From Mycobacterium barrassiae (GTDB taxonomy: Bacteria; Actinomycetota; Actinomycetes; Mycobacteriales; Mycobacteriaceae), in contig NZ_JACKUK010000035.1 in assembly GCF_025822765.1 (NCBI RefSeq), positions 1-64,000 of the forward strand: 64,000 bases of DNA, in the 5' to 3' direction. Positions 25,918-34,800 of the stretch are shown here, piece by piece; the first letter of the stretch is position 1, and the number at the start of each line of letters is the position of its first letter. Below the pieces are notes generated by a model. It saw only the letters and a program-made list of their open reading frames with translations. It made no database searches and was not told the origin of the DNA. The position numbers and the translations under genes are program-made.

Positions 25918-27195
25918 ATGCCCGACAATCGGTACGTTCCGCCGAAGTCCACCGTCGAGGTGCTGGAAACGGTGCCCGACGTTGTCCTGCGTCGGCTCAA
26001 GCAGTACTCCGGCCGGTTGGCCACCGAAGCCGTGCGCGTCATGGAGCAGCGGCTACCCTTCTTCGCCGACCTCGAGGCCTCGCAGCGGGCCAGCGTCCAG
26101 TTGGTGGTGCAGGCCGCGGTCGTGAACTTCGTCGAGTGGATGCGTGATCCTCAGAGCAACGTCAGCTACACCGCCCAGGCGTTCGAGGTCGTTCCGCAGG
26201 ATCTGCGGCGACGGATCGCCCTGCGCCAGTCGGTCGAGATGGTCCGGGTCACTATGGAGTACTGCGAAGAGGTTGTGCCGCTACTGGCTCGCTCCGACGA
26301 GCAGTTGACCGCGCTGACCGCCGGAATCCTGCGCTACAGCAGGGATCTCGCGTTCGCCGCCGCCACCGCCTACGCCGACCAGGCCGAGGCGCGCGGCGCA
26401 TGGGACACCCGGATGGAGGCCAACGTCATCGACGCGGTGGTGCGCGGCAACACCGGACCCGAACTGCAGTCGCAGGCCGCCGCGCTGAACTGGGACGCCA
26501 CCGCCCCGGCCACCGTCATCGTGGGTCTGCCGCAGCCCGACCGCAGCGACCTCGCCGGCGAGGACGTCCACGACGTCGTCGCCCGCCATGGCCGCGCCGC
26601 CCTGTCCGACGTCCACGGCACCTGGCTGGTCGCCATCGTCTCGGGCGCGCTGTCCCCCACGGACCGCTTCCTCGCCGACCTCATGAAAGTCTTCGCCGAC
26701 GGACCCGTCGTGATCGGTCCGACCGCCACCACCTTGGCGGCCGCTCACCGCAGCGCGACGGAAGCGATCGCGGGCATGAACGCCGTCGCCGGCTGGCCGG
26801 GCGCACCCCGACCGGTCCCCGCACGCGAACTCCTGCCGGAGCGGGCCCTCCTCGGCGACAACACCGCGATCGCCGCGCTGGAGGCCGAGGTCATGCGACC
26901 GCTAAACGATGCCGGTCCCGCCTTGGCCGAGACGCTCGACGCCTACCTGGACTCGGGCGGCGCGATCGAGGCGTGCGCGCGCAAATTGTTCGTTCATCCA
27001 AATACCGTGCGGTACAGGCTCAGACGCATCGCCGACTTCACGGGCCGCGACCCCACGGTTCCACGCGACGCGTATGTCCTTCGCGTAGCCGCTAGCCTGG
27101 GCCGACTTGGTCGGCAAACGCACCTAGCCAGCTCGCGAAATACCGATGTGGACGGGGTGACGGACATCACTCCGCCGCCCGCCGCGACGGGGTGA
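25918..27195 (+). CDS. mabR: FAS-II operon regulator MabR (PucR-type)
   Basis: A 425-residue transcription factor at the position and with the sequence of Rv2242, which controls the mycolic-acid FAS-II operon next to it. The N-terminal domain starts around VPDVVLRRLKQYSGRLATEAV. The middle is a GGDEF-like CdaR domain (GPELQSQAAALNWDATAPATVIVG). The C-terminal PucR helix-turn-helix is CARKLFVHPNTVRYRLRRI. The ligand in M. tuberculosis is long-chain acyl-CoA. The start ATG at 25918 has no strong ribosome binding site. A 136-base promoter region separates it from fabD. Confidence 0.94.
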   Translation: MPDNRYVPPKSTVEVLETVPDVVLRRLKQYSGRLATEAVRVMEQRLPFFADLEASQRASVQLVVQAAVVNFVEWMRDPQSNVSYTAQAFEVVPQDLRRRIALRQSVEMVRVTMEYCEEVVPLLARSDEQLTALTAGILRYSRDLAFAAATAYADQAEARGAWDTRMEANVIDAVVRGNTGPELQSQAAALNWDATAPATVIVGLPQPDRSDLAGEDVHDVVARHGRAALSDVHGTWLVAIVSGALSPTDRFLADLMKVFADGPVVIGPTATTLAAAHRSATEAIAGMNAVAGWPGAPRPVPARELLPERALLGDNTAIAALEAEVMRPLNDAGPALAETLDAYLDSGGAIEACARKLFVHPNTVRYRLRRIADFTGRDPTVPRDAYVLRVAASLGRLGRQTHLASSRNTDVDGVTDITPPPAATG

Positions 27196-27245
27196 GAGAC
27201 CCAATAGGTCGCGGACCGGTATCGATAGAGTCGCATCACATGCGC

Positions 27246-27266
27246 TTTTGTGGACTACCTACAAAA
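27246..27266. promoter_or_regulatory. Inverted repeat in the FAS-II promoter, candidate MabR site
   Basis: TTTTGT (27246-27251) and ACAAAA (27261-27266) flank a nine-base spacer between mabR and fabD. MabR is known to bind an inverted repeat in this promoter region in mycobacteria. The assignment here is by position and symmetry. Confidence 0.6.
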
Positions 27267-27331
27267 ACATAAGACGAGGTTCATAATCTCTTACACCGCG
27301 CAAAGTGAGTTTCACAGTGTTCTCTTAAACA

Positions 27332-28258
27332 GTGCTTGCGTTGCTTGCGCCCGGACAGGGCTCCCAGACTCCCGGCATGCTCGCCCCTTGGCTAGAGCTG
27401 TCGGGTGCGGCTGACCGTCTCGCCACATGGTCGCAGATCAGCGGTCTTGACCTGGCCCGGCTGGGCACCACCGCGACTGCCGAGGAGATCACGGACACCG
27501 CGGTCACCCAACCGCTGGTCGTGGCCGCCACCCTGCTCGCCCACGAGGAACTGAAGCGTCGCGGCGAGCTGGAAGGTAAGGACATTCTGGTGGCCGGCCA
27601 CTCGGTCGGCGAGATCGCCGCGTACGCCATTGCAGGCGTGATCTCGGCGGACGACGCCGTCAGGCTGGCCGCGACCCGCGGCGCCGAGATGGCCAAGGCG
27701 TGTGCGCTCGAGCCCACCGGTATGTCGGCGGTGCTCGGCGGCGACGAGGCCGAGGTGCTGGCCCGCCTCGAGGCGCTCGACCTGATCCCGGCCAACCGCA
27801 ACGCGGCTGGTCAGATCGTCGCGGCCGGTGCCGTGGCGGCGCTGGAGAAGCTCGCAGAGGATCCGCCGGCCAAGGCCCGGGTCCGGCAGTTGGCCACCGC
27901 GGGCGCCTTCCACACCCACTACATGGCGACCGCAGCCGAGGGGTACGCGGCCGCCGCCGAGGCTGTAACGACGGCCGAGCCGACGGCGACTCTCCTGTCG
28001 AACGCCGACGGTCAGCCCGTCGCGTCGGCCGCGGACGCGATGGCCAAGCTGGTGAATCAGATGACCAAGCCGGTGCGTTGGGATTTGTGCACCGAGTATC
28101 TGCGTCATGCACCAGAAGGCCCTGTGTCGGCGATCGTCGAGTTCCCGCCCGCCGGGACGCTCGCCGGGATCGCCAAACGCGAACTTCGGGGGGTACCGAC
28201 GCGCGCCGTCAAATCTCCCGCTGACCTGGACGGGCTCGCCGAGCTCGCCGGGGAATGA
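27332..28258 (+). CDS. fabD: Malonyl-CoA:ACP transacylase
   Basis: Loads malonate onto AcpM for the mycolic-acid elongation cycle. The 308-residue protein has GQGSQTPGM at the start, the nucleophile Ser91 in VAGHSVGEIAAY, and the catalytic His in GAFHTHYM. It begins with a GTG and lacks a clear ribosome binding site. It is the first gene of fabD-acpM-kasA-kasB-accD6 and sits downstream of the MabR-type inverted repeat. Confidence 0.95.
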   Translation: MLALLAPGQGSQTPGMLAPWLELSGAADRLATWSQISGLDLARLGTTATAEEITDTAVTQPLVVAATLLAHEELKRRGELEGKDILVAGHSVGEIAAYAIAGVISADDAVRLAATRGAEMAKACALEPTGMSAVLGGDEAEVLARLEALDLIPANRNAAGQIVAAGAVAALEKLAEDPPAKARVRQLATAGAFHTHYMATAAEGYAAAAEAVTTAEPTATLLSNADGQPVASAADAMAKLVNQMTKPVRWDLCTEYLRHAPEGPVSAIVEFPPAGTLAGIAKRELRGVPTRAVKSPADLDGLAELAGE

Positions 28259-28276
28259 TTCTCGGCGCGCCGAGAA
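28259..28276. repeat. Perfect 18-bp palindrome right after fabD
   Basis: TTCTCGGCGCGCCGAGAA starts at the base after the fabD stop codon. A second short stem, CCAAC/GTTGG, follows at 28291-28304 before the acpM ribosome binding site. In RNA both could fold and stabilise or process the message so that acpM is made in larger amounts than fabD; this is inference. Confidence 0.5.
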
Positions 28277-28331
28277 GCAACAACCACATACCAACATCAG
28301 TTGGCAGTAACAACCAATAGAAGGAGCCATC

Positions 28332-28631
28332 GTGGCCACCACGCAGGAAGAAATCATCGCCGGCATCGCCGAGATCATCGAAGAGGTCACCGGCATCGAG
28401 CCCTCTGAGGTCACCCCGGAGAAGTCCTTCGTCGACGACCTGGACATCGACTCGCTCTCGATGGTTGAGATCGCTGTGCAGACCGAGGACAAGTACGGCG
28501 TGAAGATCCCCGATGAGGACCTCGCGGGTCTGCGCACCGTCGGTGACGTCGTCACCTACATCCAGAAGCTCGAGGAAGAGAACCCCGAGGCTGCCGCTGC
28601 TATTCGCGCACAGATTTCGGAAAACAAGTGA
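28332..28631 (+). CDS. acpM: Meromycolate-extension acyl carrier protein AcpM
   Basis: A 99-residue carrier protein. Its phosphopantetheine attachment site is Ser41 in DIDSLSMVE, and the fold runs to about residue 80, followed by a short acidic-to-Ala-rich tail. M. tuberculosis AcpM has a longer tail (115 residues). AAGGAG precedes the GTG start. It carries the growing mero-chain between the FAS-II enzymes. Its stop overlaps the kasA start (GTGA). Confidence 0.96.
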   Translation: MATTQEEIIAGIAEIIEEVTGIEPSEVTPEKSFVDDLDIDSLSMVEIAVQTEDKYGVKIPDEDLAGLRTVGDVVTYIQKLEEENPEAAAAIRAQISENK

Positions 28632-29878
28632 CCAAACCTTCCACTGCTAACGGCGGTTACCCCAGTGTTGTGGTCACCGCTGTCACCGCGACGACGTCCA
28701 TCGCGCCGGACATCGAGAGCACGTGGAAGGGCTTGCTGGCCGGAGAGAGCGGCATCCACGTCCTCGAGGACGAGTTCGTAACGAAGTGGGACCTGCCCGT
28801 GCGTATCGGCGGGCACCTCAAGGAGCCTCTTGACCCACTGATGACGCGTCTGGAACTGCGACGCATGTCGTATGTCCAGCGCATGGCCAAGTACCTGGGC
28901 AACCAGCTGTGGGAGACCGCAGGCAAGCCCGAGGTCGACCCGGATCGGTTCGCGGTCGTCATCGGCACGGGCCTTGGTGGCGGCGAGAAGATCGTCGAGA
29001 CGTATGACGCGATGAACGAGGGCGGCCCCCGCAAGGTGTCGCCGCTGGCCGTTCAGATGATCATGCCGAACGGCGCCGCTGCTGTCGTCGGCCTCGAACT
29101 GGGCGCGCGCGCCGGGGTCATCACCCCGGTGTCGGCATGCTCGTCGGGTTCGGAGGGCATTGCCCACGCATGGCGTCAGATCGTCATGGGCGACGCCGAC
29201 ATCGCGGTGTGCGGCGGCGTCGAGGGTGGCATCGAGGCGCTGCCGATCGCGGCGTTCTCGATGATGCGTGCGATGTCGACCAAGAACGACGATCCCGAGG
29301 GCGCGTCCAGGCCGTTCGACAAGGACCGCGATGGGTTCGTGTTCGGTGAGGCCGGTGCGCTCATGGTCATCGAGACCGAGGAGCACGCCAAGGCCCGCGG
29401 CGCAAAGCCGTTGGCCCGGTTGATGGGTGCGGGCATCACCTCTGATGCCTTCCACATGGTGGCACCCGCGGCCGATGGTGAGCGCGCCGGACAGGCGATG
29501 AAGCGGGCGATGGAGACCGCGGGCCTGGAGCCCAAGGACATCGACCACGTCAACGCGCATGCCACGGCCACTCCGATCGGCGACACCGCCGAGGCCAACG
29601 CCATCCGGGTTGCTGGGGTGGACCACGCCGCGGTGTATGCGCCGAAGTCGGCGCTCGGCCACTCCATCGGAGCGGTCGGAGCACTCGAGTCGATCCTGAC
29701 GGTGCTCGCGCTGCGCGACGGCGTGATCCCGCCGACGCTCAACTACGAGACGCCTGACCCGGAGATCAATCTCGACGTCGTTGCGGGTGAGCCACGGTAT
29801 GGCGAATACCGGTACGCCATCAACAACTCGTTTGGCTTCGGCGGACACAATGTCGCCCTGGCCTTCGGGCGTTACTGA
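28628..29878 (+). CDS. kasA: Beta-ketoacyl-ACP synthase KasA
   Basis: The 416-residue condensing enzyme that elongates acyl-AcpM in mycolic acid synthesis. The thiolase-fold triad is visible: Cys in [12 protein letters not shown] (near residue 171), His in [12 protein letters not shown] (near 311) and His in [12 protein letters not shown] (near 345). Length and sequence match KasA, the target of thiolactomycin. The start is a GTG that overlaps the acpM stop by four bases. Confidence 0.96.
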   Translation: MTKPSTANGGYPSVVVTAVTATTSIAPDIESTWKGLLAGESGIHVLEDEFVTKWDLPVRIGGHLKEPLDPLMTRLELRRMSYVQRMAKYLGNQLWETAGKPEVDPDRFAVVIGTGLGGGEKIVETYDAMNEGGPRKVSPLAVQMIMPNGAAAVVGLELGARAGVITPVSACSSGSEGIAHAWRQIVMGDADIAVCGGVEGGIEALPIAAFSMMRAMSTKNDDPEGASRPFDKDRDGFVFGEAGALMVIETEEHAKARGAKPLARLMGAGITSDAFHMVAPAADGERAGQAMKRAMETAGLEPKDIDHVNAHATATPIGDTAEANAIRVAGVDHAAVYAPKSALGHSIGAVGALESILTVLALRDGVIPPTLNYETPDPEINLDVVAGEPRYGEYRYAINNSFGFGGHNVALAFGRY

Positions 29879-29904
29879 GGCAGGAAGGAACTCTCAGAGC
29901 AGTA

Positions 29905-31167
29905 ATGGCAGCGTTGACCCGGCTTTCCACGGGGAATGGTTTCCCCAACGTAGTCGTCACCGGTTATGCGATGACGACCGCTTTGGCGACCGACGCGGAC
30001 ACCACCTGGCAGCGACTGCTGGAGGGGCAGAGCGGCATTCGCCTGCTCGATGACCCGTTCGTCGAGCAGTACGACTTGCCGGTCCGCATCGGTGGCCACC
30101 TGCTGGAGAATTTCGAGGACGAGCTGACGCGGGTCGAACTGCGTCGGCTGTCCTACCTGCAGCGGATGTCGACCGTCCTGGGCCGTCGGGTCTGGGAGCA
30201 CGCCGGGGCGCCCGAGGTCGATCCTCGCCGTCTGATGGTGTCGATCGGCACCGGCATGGGCTCGAGTGAGGAACTGCTCTACGCCTATGAAGGCCTACGC
30301 GCCAAGGGTCTTCGGGCGGTGTCACCGCTTGCCGTGCAGATGTACATGCCGAACGCGGCAGCCGCCGCGGTCGGGCTCGAACGCAAGGCGCGGGCCGGGG
30401 TGAGCACCCCGATCTCGGCGTGTGCGTCCGGTTCGGAGGGCATTGCGCAGGCGTGGCGGCAGATCGTGCTCGGTGAGGCCGACATCGCGATCTGCGGCGG
30501 TGTCGAGACCAAGATCGAGGCGGTGCCGATCGCCGGCTTCGCTCAGATGCGCATCGTGCTTTCCACCACCAACGACGATCCGGCCGGCGCTTGTCGCCCA
30601 TTTGACAAGGACCGCAACGGTTTCGTCTTCGGTGAGGGCGGCGCGTTGATGGTGATCGAGACCGAGGAGCACGCCAAGGCCCGCGGCGCCACCATCCACG
30701 CGCGGCTGATGGGCGCCAGCATCACCTCGGACGGGTTCCACATCGTGGCGCCCGATCCCAACGGCGAGCAGGCCGGTCACGCGATGACGCGGGCGATCCA
30801 GCTCGCGGGCCTGTCCCCCACGGACATCGACCACGTCAATGCGCATGCCACCGGCACCACTGTCGGCGACGTGGCCGAGGGCAAGGCGATCCACAACGCG
30901 TTGGGCAACCACAAGGCAGCGGTCTACGCCCCGAAGGGGGCGCTGGGCCACTCCGTCGGCGCAGTCGGCGCCGTCGAGTCCATCCTGACCGTGTTGGCGT
31001 TGCGCAACGGTGTCATCCCGCCGACGCTCAACCTGAAGAACCTGGATCCGGAGATCGACCTCGACGTCGTCTCCGGTTCACCACGACCCGGCAACTATCA
31101 GTACGCGATCAACAACTCATTCGGTTTCGGTGGGCACAATGTCGCGCTCGCGTTCGGCAAGTACTGA
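29905..31167 (+). CDS. kasB: Beta-ketoacyl-ACP synthase KasB
   Basis: The 420-residue second condensing enzyme, which completes full-length meromycolates. The triad Cys ([13 protein letters not shown]), His ([12 protein letters not shown]) and His ([12 protein letters not shown]) is intact. It is a clear tandem duplicate of kasA, with a distinctive N-terminus ([23 protein letters not shown]). In M. tuberculosis loss of kasB shortens mycolates and removes acid-fastness. The gene follows kasA by 26 bases with GGAAGGAA in the spacer. Confidence 0.95.
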   Translation: MAALTRLSTGNGFPNVVVTGYAMTTALATDADTTWQRLLEGQSGIRLLDDPFVEQYDLPVRIGGHLLENFEDELTRVELRRLSYLQRMSTVLGRRVWEHAGAPEVDPRRLMVSIGTGMGSSEELLYAYEGLRAKGLRAVSPLAVQMYMPNAAAAAVGLERKARAGVSTPISACASGSEGIAQAWRQIVLGEADIAICGGVETKIEAVPIAGFAQMRIVLSTTNDDPAGACRPFDKDRNGFVFGEGGALMVIETEEHAKARGATIHARLMGASITSDGFHIVAPDPNGEQAGHAMTRAIQLAGLSPTDIDHVNAHATGTTVGDVAEGKAIHNALGNHKAAVYAPKGALGHSVGAVGAVESILTVLALRNGVIPPTLNLKNLDPEIDLDVVSGSPRPGNYQYAINNSFGFGGHNVALAFGKY

Positions 31168-31201
31168 TACCGCCTAACCTCAAGCGCTACAGGAGGATTG
31201 C

Positions 31202-32623
31202 ATGACCATCATGGCCCCCGAGGCCGTCGGCGAATCGCTCGATCCACGCGATCCGCTGCTGCGCCTGAGGACATTCTTCGACGACGACACCGTCGAGCTG
31301 CTGCACGAGCGTGACCGCTCGGGTGTGCTGGCCGCGGCCGGAACCGTCAACGGTGTCCGCACGATCGCATTCTGCACCGACGGCACCGTCATGGGCGGAG
31401 CCATGGGTGTCGAGGGTTGCGCGCACATCGTCAGCGCCTACGACACCGCCATCGAGGAACAGAGCCCGATCGTCGGCATCTGGCACTCCGGTGGCGCGCG
31501 GTTGGCGGAGGGCGTCAAGGCGCTGCACGCCGTCGGCCTGGTCTTCGAGGCCATGATCCGTGCGTCGGGTTACATCCCGCAGATCTCGGTCGTCGTCGGA
31601 TTCGCCGCTGGCGGTGCGGCATACGGCCCAGCGCTTACGGACGTCATCGTGATGGCGCCGGACAGCAAGGTGTTCGTCACCGGTCCCGACGTCGTGCGCA
31701 GTGTCACCGGCGAGGACGTCGACATGGTTTCGCTCGGCGGCCCGGACGCACACCACAAGAAGTCCGGTGTGTGCCACATCGTCGCCGACGACGAGCTGGA
31801 TGCCTACGAGCGTGGCCGTCGGCTGGTCGGATTGTTCTGCCAGCAGGGCCATTTCGACCGCACCAAGGCTGAGGCGGGCGATACCGACCTGCATGCGCTG
31901 CTGCCGGAGTCGGCACGCCGCGCCTATGACGTGCACCCGCTCGTCGAGGCGCTGCTGGACGAGGGTGTGCCGTTCGAGGAGTTCCAGGGCAAGTGGGCGC
32001 CGTCCATCGTCGTTGGTCTCGGCCGGCTGGCCGGACGCACCGTCGGTGTGATCGCGAACAACCCGCTGCGTCTCGGTGGCTGCCTGAACTCCGAAAGCGC
32101 CGAGAAGTCGGCACGATTCGTGCGGCTGTGCGACGCCTTCGGCATCCCGCTCGTCGTCATCGTCGACGTGCCCGGCTACCTGCCCGGTGTGGATCAGGAG
32201 TGGGGCGGCGTCGTGCGGCGTGGCGCGAAGCTGCTGCACGCGTTCGGTGAGTGCTCGGTGCCCCGCGTCACGCTGGTTACCCGCAAGATCTACGGCGGCG
32301 CCTACATCGCGATGAACTCGCGATCGCTGAACGCCACCAAGGTCTTCGCGTGGCCCGACGCCGAGGTGGCCGTCATGGGCGCCAAGGCCGCGGTCGGCAT
32401 CCTGCACAAGAAGAAGCTGGCCGCCGCGCCCGAGGACGAGCGTGAGGCGCTGCACGAAGAGCTGGCCGCCGAGCACGAGCGGATCGCCGGCGGCGTGGAC
32501 TCTGCGATCGAGATCGGCGTGGTCGACGAGAAGATCGACCCGGCCCATACGCGCAGCAAGCTGACGCAGGCTCTGGCCGAGGCGCCCGCGCGCCGCGGTC
32601 GGCACAAGAACATCCCGCTGTAA
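31202..32623 (+). CDS. accD6: Acetyl/propionyl-CoA carboxylase beta subunit AccD6
   Basis: The 473-residue carboxyltransferase subunit that supplies malonyl-CoA to FAS-II. Crotonase-fold motifs of the biotin carboxyltransferase family appear in both halves: IWHSGGARLAEGV and FAAGGAAYGPALTDVIVM in the first, VPGYLPGVDQEWGGVVRRGAKLLHAFGE and KIYGGAYIAMNSR in the second. AGGAGG stands just before the ATG. It is the last gene of the FAS-II operon, followed by a long stem-loop. Confidence 0.95.
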   Translation: MTIMAPEAVGESLDPRDPLLRLRTFFDDDTVELLHERDRSGVLAAAGTVNGVRTIAFCTDGTVMGGAMGVEGCAHIVSAYDTAIEEQSPIVGIWHSGGARLAEGVKALHAVGLVFEAMIRASGYIPQISVVVGFAAGGAAYGPALTDVIVMAPDSKVFVTGPDVVRSVTGEDVDMVSLGGPDAHHKKSGVCHIVADDELDAYERGRRLVGLFCQQGHFDRTKAEAGDTDLHALLPESARRAYDVHPLVEALLDEGVPFEEFQGKWAPSIVVGLGRLAGRTVGVIANNPLRLGGCLNSESAEKSARFVRLCDAFGIPLVVIVDVPGYLPGVDQEWGGVVRRGAKLLHAFGECSVPRVTLVTRKIYGGAYIAMNSRSLNATKVFAWPDAEVAVMGAKAAVGILHKKKLAAAPEDEREALHEELAAEHERIAGGVDSAIEIGVVDEKIDPAHTRSKLTQALAEAPARRGRHKNIPL

Positions 32624-32628
32624 TCCCA

Positions 32629-32681
32629 GCGATTTGTGTGCGTTTAGGAGCGCTGAGCGCTCCCAAACGCACCTAAATCGC
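32629..32681. terminator. Bidirectional long stem-loop between accD6 and glpD
   Basis: A near-perfect hairpin is built of three consecutive stems: GCGATTT/AAATCGC (outer), GTGCGTTT/AAACGCAC (middle) and GGAGCGC/GCGCTCC (inner), around a TGA loop. It begins five bases after the accD6 stop and reaches into the last codons of the convergent glpD gene. It has no U-tract and probably ends transcription from both sides. Confidence 0.75.
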
Positions 32682-34205
32682 CAGGAATTCCTCGGCGACC
32701 TCGACCACCTTGTCGCGATCTGCGGCCACCAACCCGATGCGGGTACGACGATCGAGGATGTCGTCGACAGTCAGCGCACCTTCATGCGAGACGGCGTACT
32801 CGAATTCGGCGCGAATGACGTCGATCCCCTCGGCCACCCGCTCGGTGGGCCGGTCGCAGCTCGCCGCGGCGATCACGTTCGGCGCTTCAGCGCCGTAGCG
32901 CGCCACCAACGAACTGGGTAGCTCAGCCGGCGACCGCAGTGTCGCAACGGGATTCGACGGCGCACCCACCAACGGCAGGTTGCGGGTGCGGCATCTTGAG
33001 GCGGTCAGCCCCCGCAATTCGACGGCACGATCGATCACATCTTCGGCCATATAGCGATATTCGGTCAGCTTGCCACCGATGACGCTGAGCACGCCGGACG
33101 GTGACTCGACGACCCGATGCTCACGTGACACGTCGGCGGTGCGTCCTTCGCCCGCATCGATCAGCGGGCGCAGTCCGGCGTAGGCGCCGATCACATCGTC
33201 GGGGCCGAGGGCGACGTCCAACGCCGTGTTCACCGTGTCCAACAGGAACTTGGTCTCCTCTGGAGTGGGTTGCGGCACATCGGGTATCGGGCCTGGGGCG
33301 TCCTCGTCCGTGAGCCCCAGATACACCCGGCCGAGTTGTTCGGGCATCGCGAACACGAAGCGGTTGATCTCCCCCGGGATCGGGATCGTCAATGCGGCCA
33401 CCGGATTTCCGAATGCCTCGGCGTCGAACACCAGATGTGTTCCGCGGCTGGGACGCAGCCGAACGGACGGGTCCACCTCCCCTGCCCACACACCGCTGGC
33501 GTTGACGACGGCGCGGCCCGACACGTCGAACGACTCCCCGGTTCGCTGATCCGTCAACGTCACCGAGGTGCCTGTCGCATTGGATGCGGCGACGCGCGTG
33601 AGGATCACCGCCCCGTGTTGCGCCGCGGTACGGGCCACGGCGGTGACCAGACGCGCGTCGTCGATCAACTGACCGTCGTAGGCGAGCAGGGCGCCATCCA
33701 AGCCGTCGCGACGAACCGTAGGAGCGAGTTCGATGGCGCGCTTCGCATCGATGCGACGCGAGCGCGGCAACGTCGACGCCGGCGTTCCGGCGAGCTTGCG
33801 CAACCCGTCGCCCGCGGCGAAGCCGAAGCGCACCAGCGCTCGCGACGGAGTGTTCATCGACGGCAGCAGCGGAACCAGCTGCGGCATGGCACTGACGAGG
33901 TGAGGGGCGTTGCGCGTCATCAGGATTCCGCGTTCGACGGCGCTGCGGCGCGCGATACCGATGTTGCCCGTCGCGAGATACCGCAACCCGCCGTGCACCA
34001 GCTTGCTGCTCCATCGGCTGGTGCCGAAGGCCAGGTCGTGCTTTTCCACCAGCGCGACACTGAGTCCACGCGTCGCGGCATCCAACGCGATCCCGACGCC
34101 GGTGATACCGCCGCCGATCACGATGAGGTCGATCGGATCACCGTCGGCCAGCGCCGAAAGCTCGGTGGCGCGGCGGGCCTCGTTGAGTGCGGTGGAGGAC
34201 GTCAC
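32673..34205 (-). CDS. glpD: Glycerol-3-phosphate dehydrogenase, FAD-dependent
   Basis: A 510-residue membrane-associated flavoenzyme that oxidises glycerol-3-phosphate to dihydroxyacetone phosphate and feeds electrons to quinone. The N-terminal FAD motif is LIVIGGGITGVGIALDAATRG. Family motifs are KHDLAFGTSRWSSKLVHGGLRYL and, late, GGKLTEYRYMAEDVIDRAV. It occupies the position of M. tuberculosis glpD1 (Rv2249c). Its start overlaps the TetR stop by four bases, so expression is linked to that regulator. Confidence 0.94.
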   Translation of the reverse strand: MTSSTALNEARRATELSALADGDPIDLIVIGGGITGVGIALDAATRGLSVALVEKHDLAFGTSRWSSKLVHGGLRYLATGNIGIARRSAVERGILMTRNAPHLVSAMPQLVPLLPSMNTPSRALVRFGFAAGDGLRKLAGTPASTLPRSRRIDAKRAIELAPTVRRDGLDGALLAYDGQLIDDARLVTAVARTAAQHGAVILTRVAASNATGTSVTLTDQRTGESFDVSGRAVVNASGVWAGEVDPSVRLRPSRGTHLVFDAEAFGNPVAALTIPIPGEINRFVFAMPEQLGRVYLGLTDEDAPGPIPDVPQPTPEETKFLLDTVNTALDVALGPDDVIGAYAGLRPLIDAGEGRTADVSREHRVVESPSGVLSVIGGKLTEYRYMAEDVIDRAVELRGLTASRCRTRNLPLVGAPSNPVATLRSPAELPSSLVARYGAEAPNVIAAASCDRPTERVAEGIDVIRAEFEYAVSHEGALTVDDILDRRTRIGLVAADRDKVVEVAEEFLAI

Positions 34206-34783
34206 GGTTTCAGGTATCCGTTCAATGAGTGGGCCAGCTCGATGAAGAGCGCATCAGCGTCGAGGATGGGCGCCACGATCTGCCCGGACTGGATCACCGA
34301 CTGGGCGATCAGCAGGCACATCGCGGCGAGTTCACGCGGATCGCCGGAACGTACGCTGCCCTCCTCCTGCGCGAGCTTGATGTCGGAGGCGACCGCGTCG
34401 AGAAGCACCTGCTGGCTGGTGCCCAAGCGTTCGGCGATGTAGACCATGGCGAAATCGGGGGCGCTGCGCAGCACCGACATGACCACATCGTCGTGGCGCA
34501 GCCGGTCGGCGATCGCCACGATGCGTTCGACCAGTGCCTCCCGGCCGATCTGCCGGCTCGGTACCTCGTCGAGCACGCCGATGATCCGCGATGTCAGCAG
34601 CGCCGCCAGCACCGAGCGGGTATCCGACCAGCGCCGATAGACCGTCGGTCGACTGACGCCCGCGCGGCGCGCGATCTCGGCCAGCGTCACGCGCTCGACG
34701 CCGAAGGCCCGCACGCAGTCAGCCGCCGCCGCGAGGATCCGATCCCCGATCGACGGCGAACCATCGTTACTGATTGACAGCAT
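34202..34783 (-). CDS. TetR-family regulator (Rv2250c position)
   Basis: A 193-residue repressor. The N-terminal TetR HTH is GDRILAAAADCVRAFGVERVTLAEIARRAGVSRPTVYRRWSDTRSVLAALL (residues about 12-62). The C-terminal ligand domain is helical and not diagnostic. Co-transcribed upstream of glpD and divergent (17 bases) from an FAD oxidase, so it may control both. An inverted motif around 34780-34800 (AGCATGTGTAATACTGTAACTCATG) overlaps both starts and may be its site. Confidence 0.87.
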   Translation of the reverse strand: MLSISNDGSPSIGDRILAAAADCVRAFGVERVTLAEIARRAGVSRPTVYRRWSDTRSVLAALLTSRIIGVLDEVPSRQIGREALVERIVAIADRLRHDDVVMSVLRSAPDFAMVYIAERLGTSQQVLLDAVASDIKLAQEEGSVRSGDPRELAAMCLLIAQSVIQSGQIVAPILDADALFIELAHSLNGYLKP

Positions 34784-34800
34784 GTGTAATACTGTAACTC

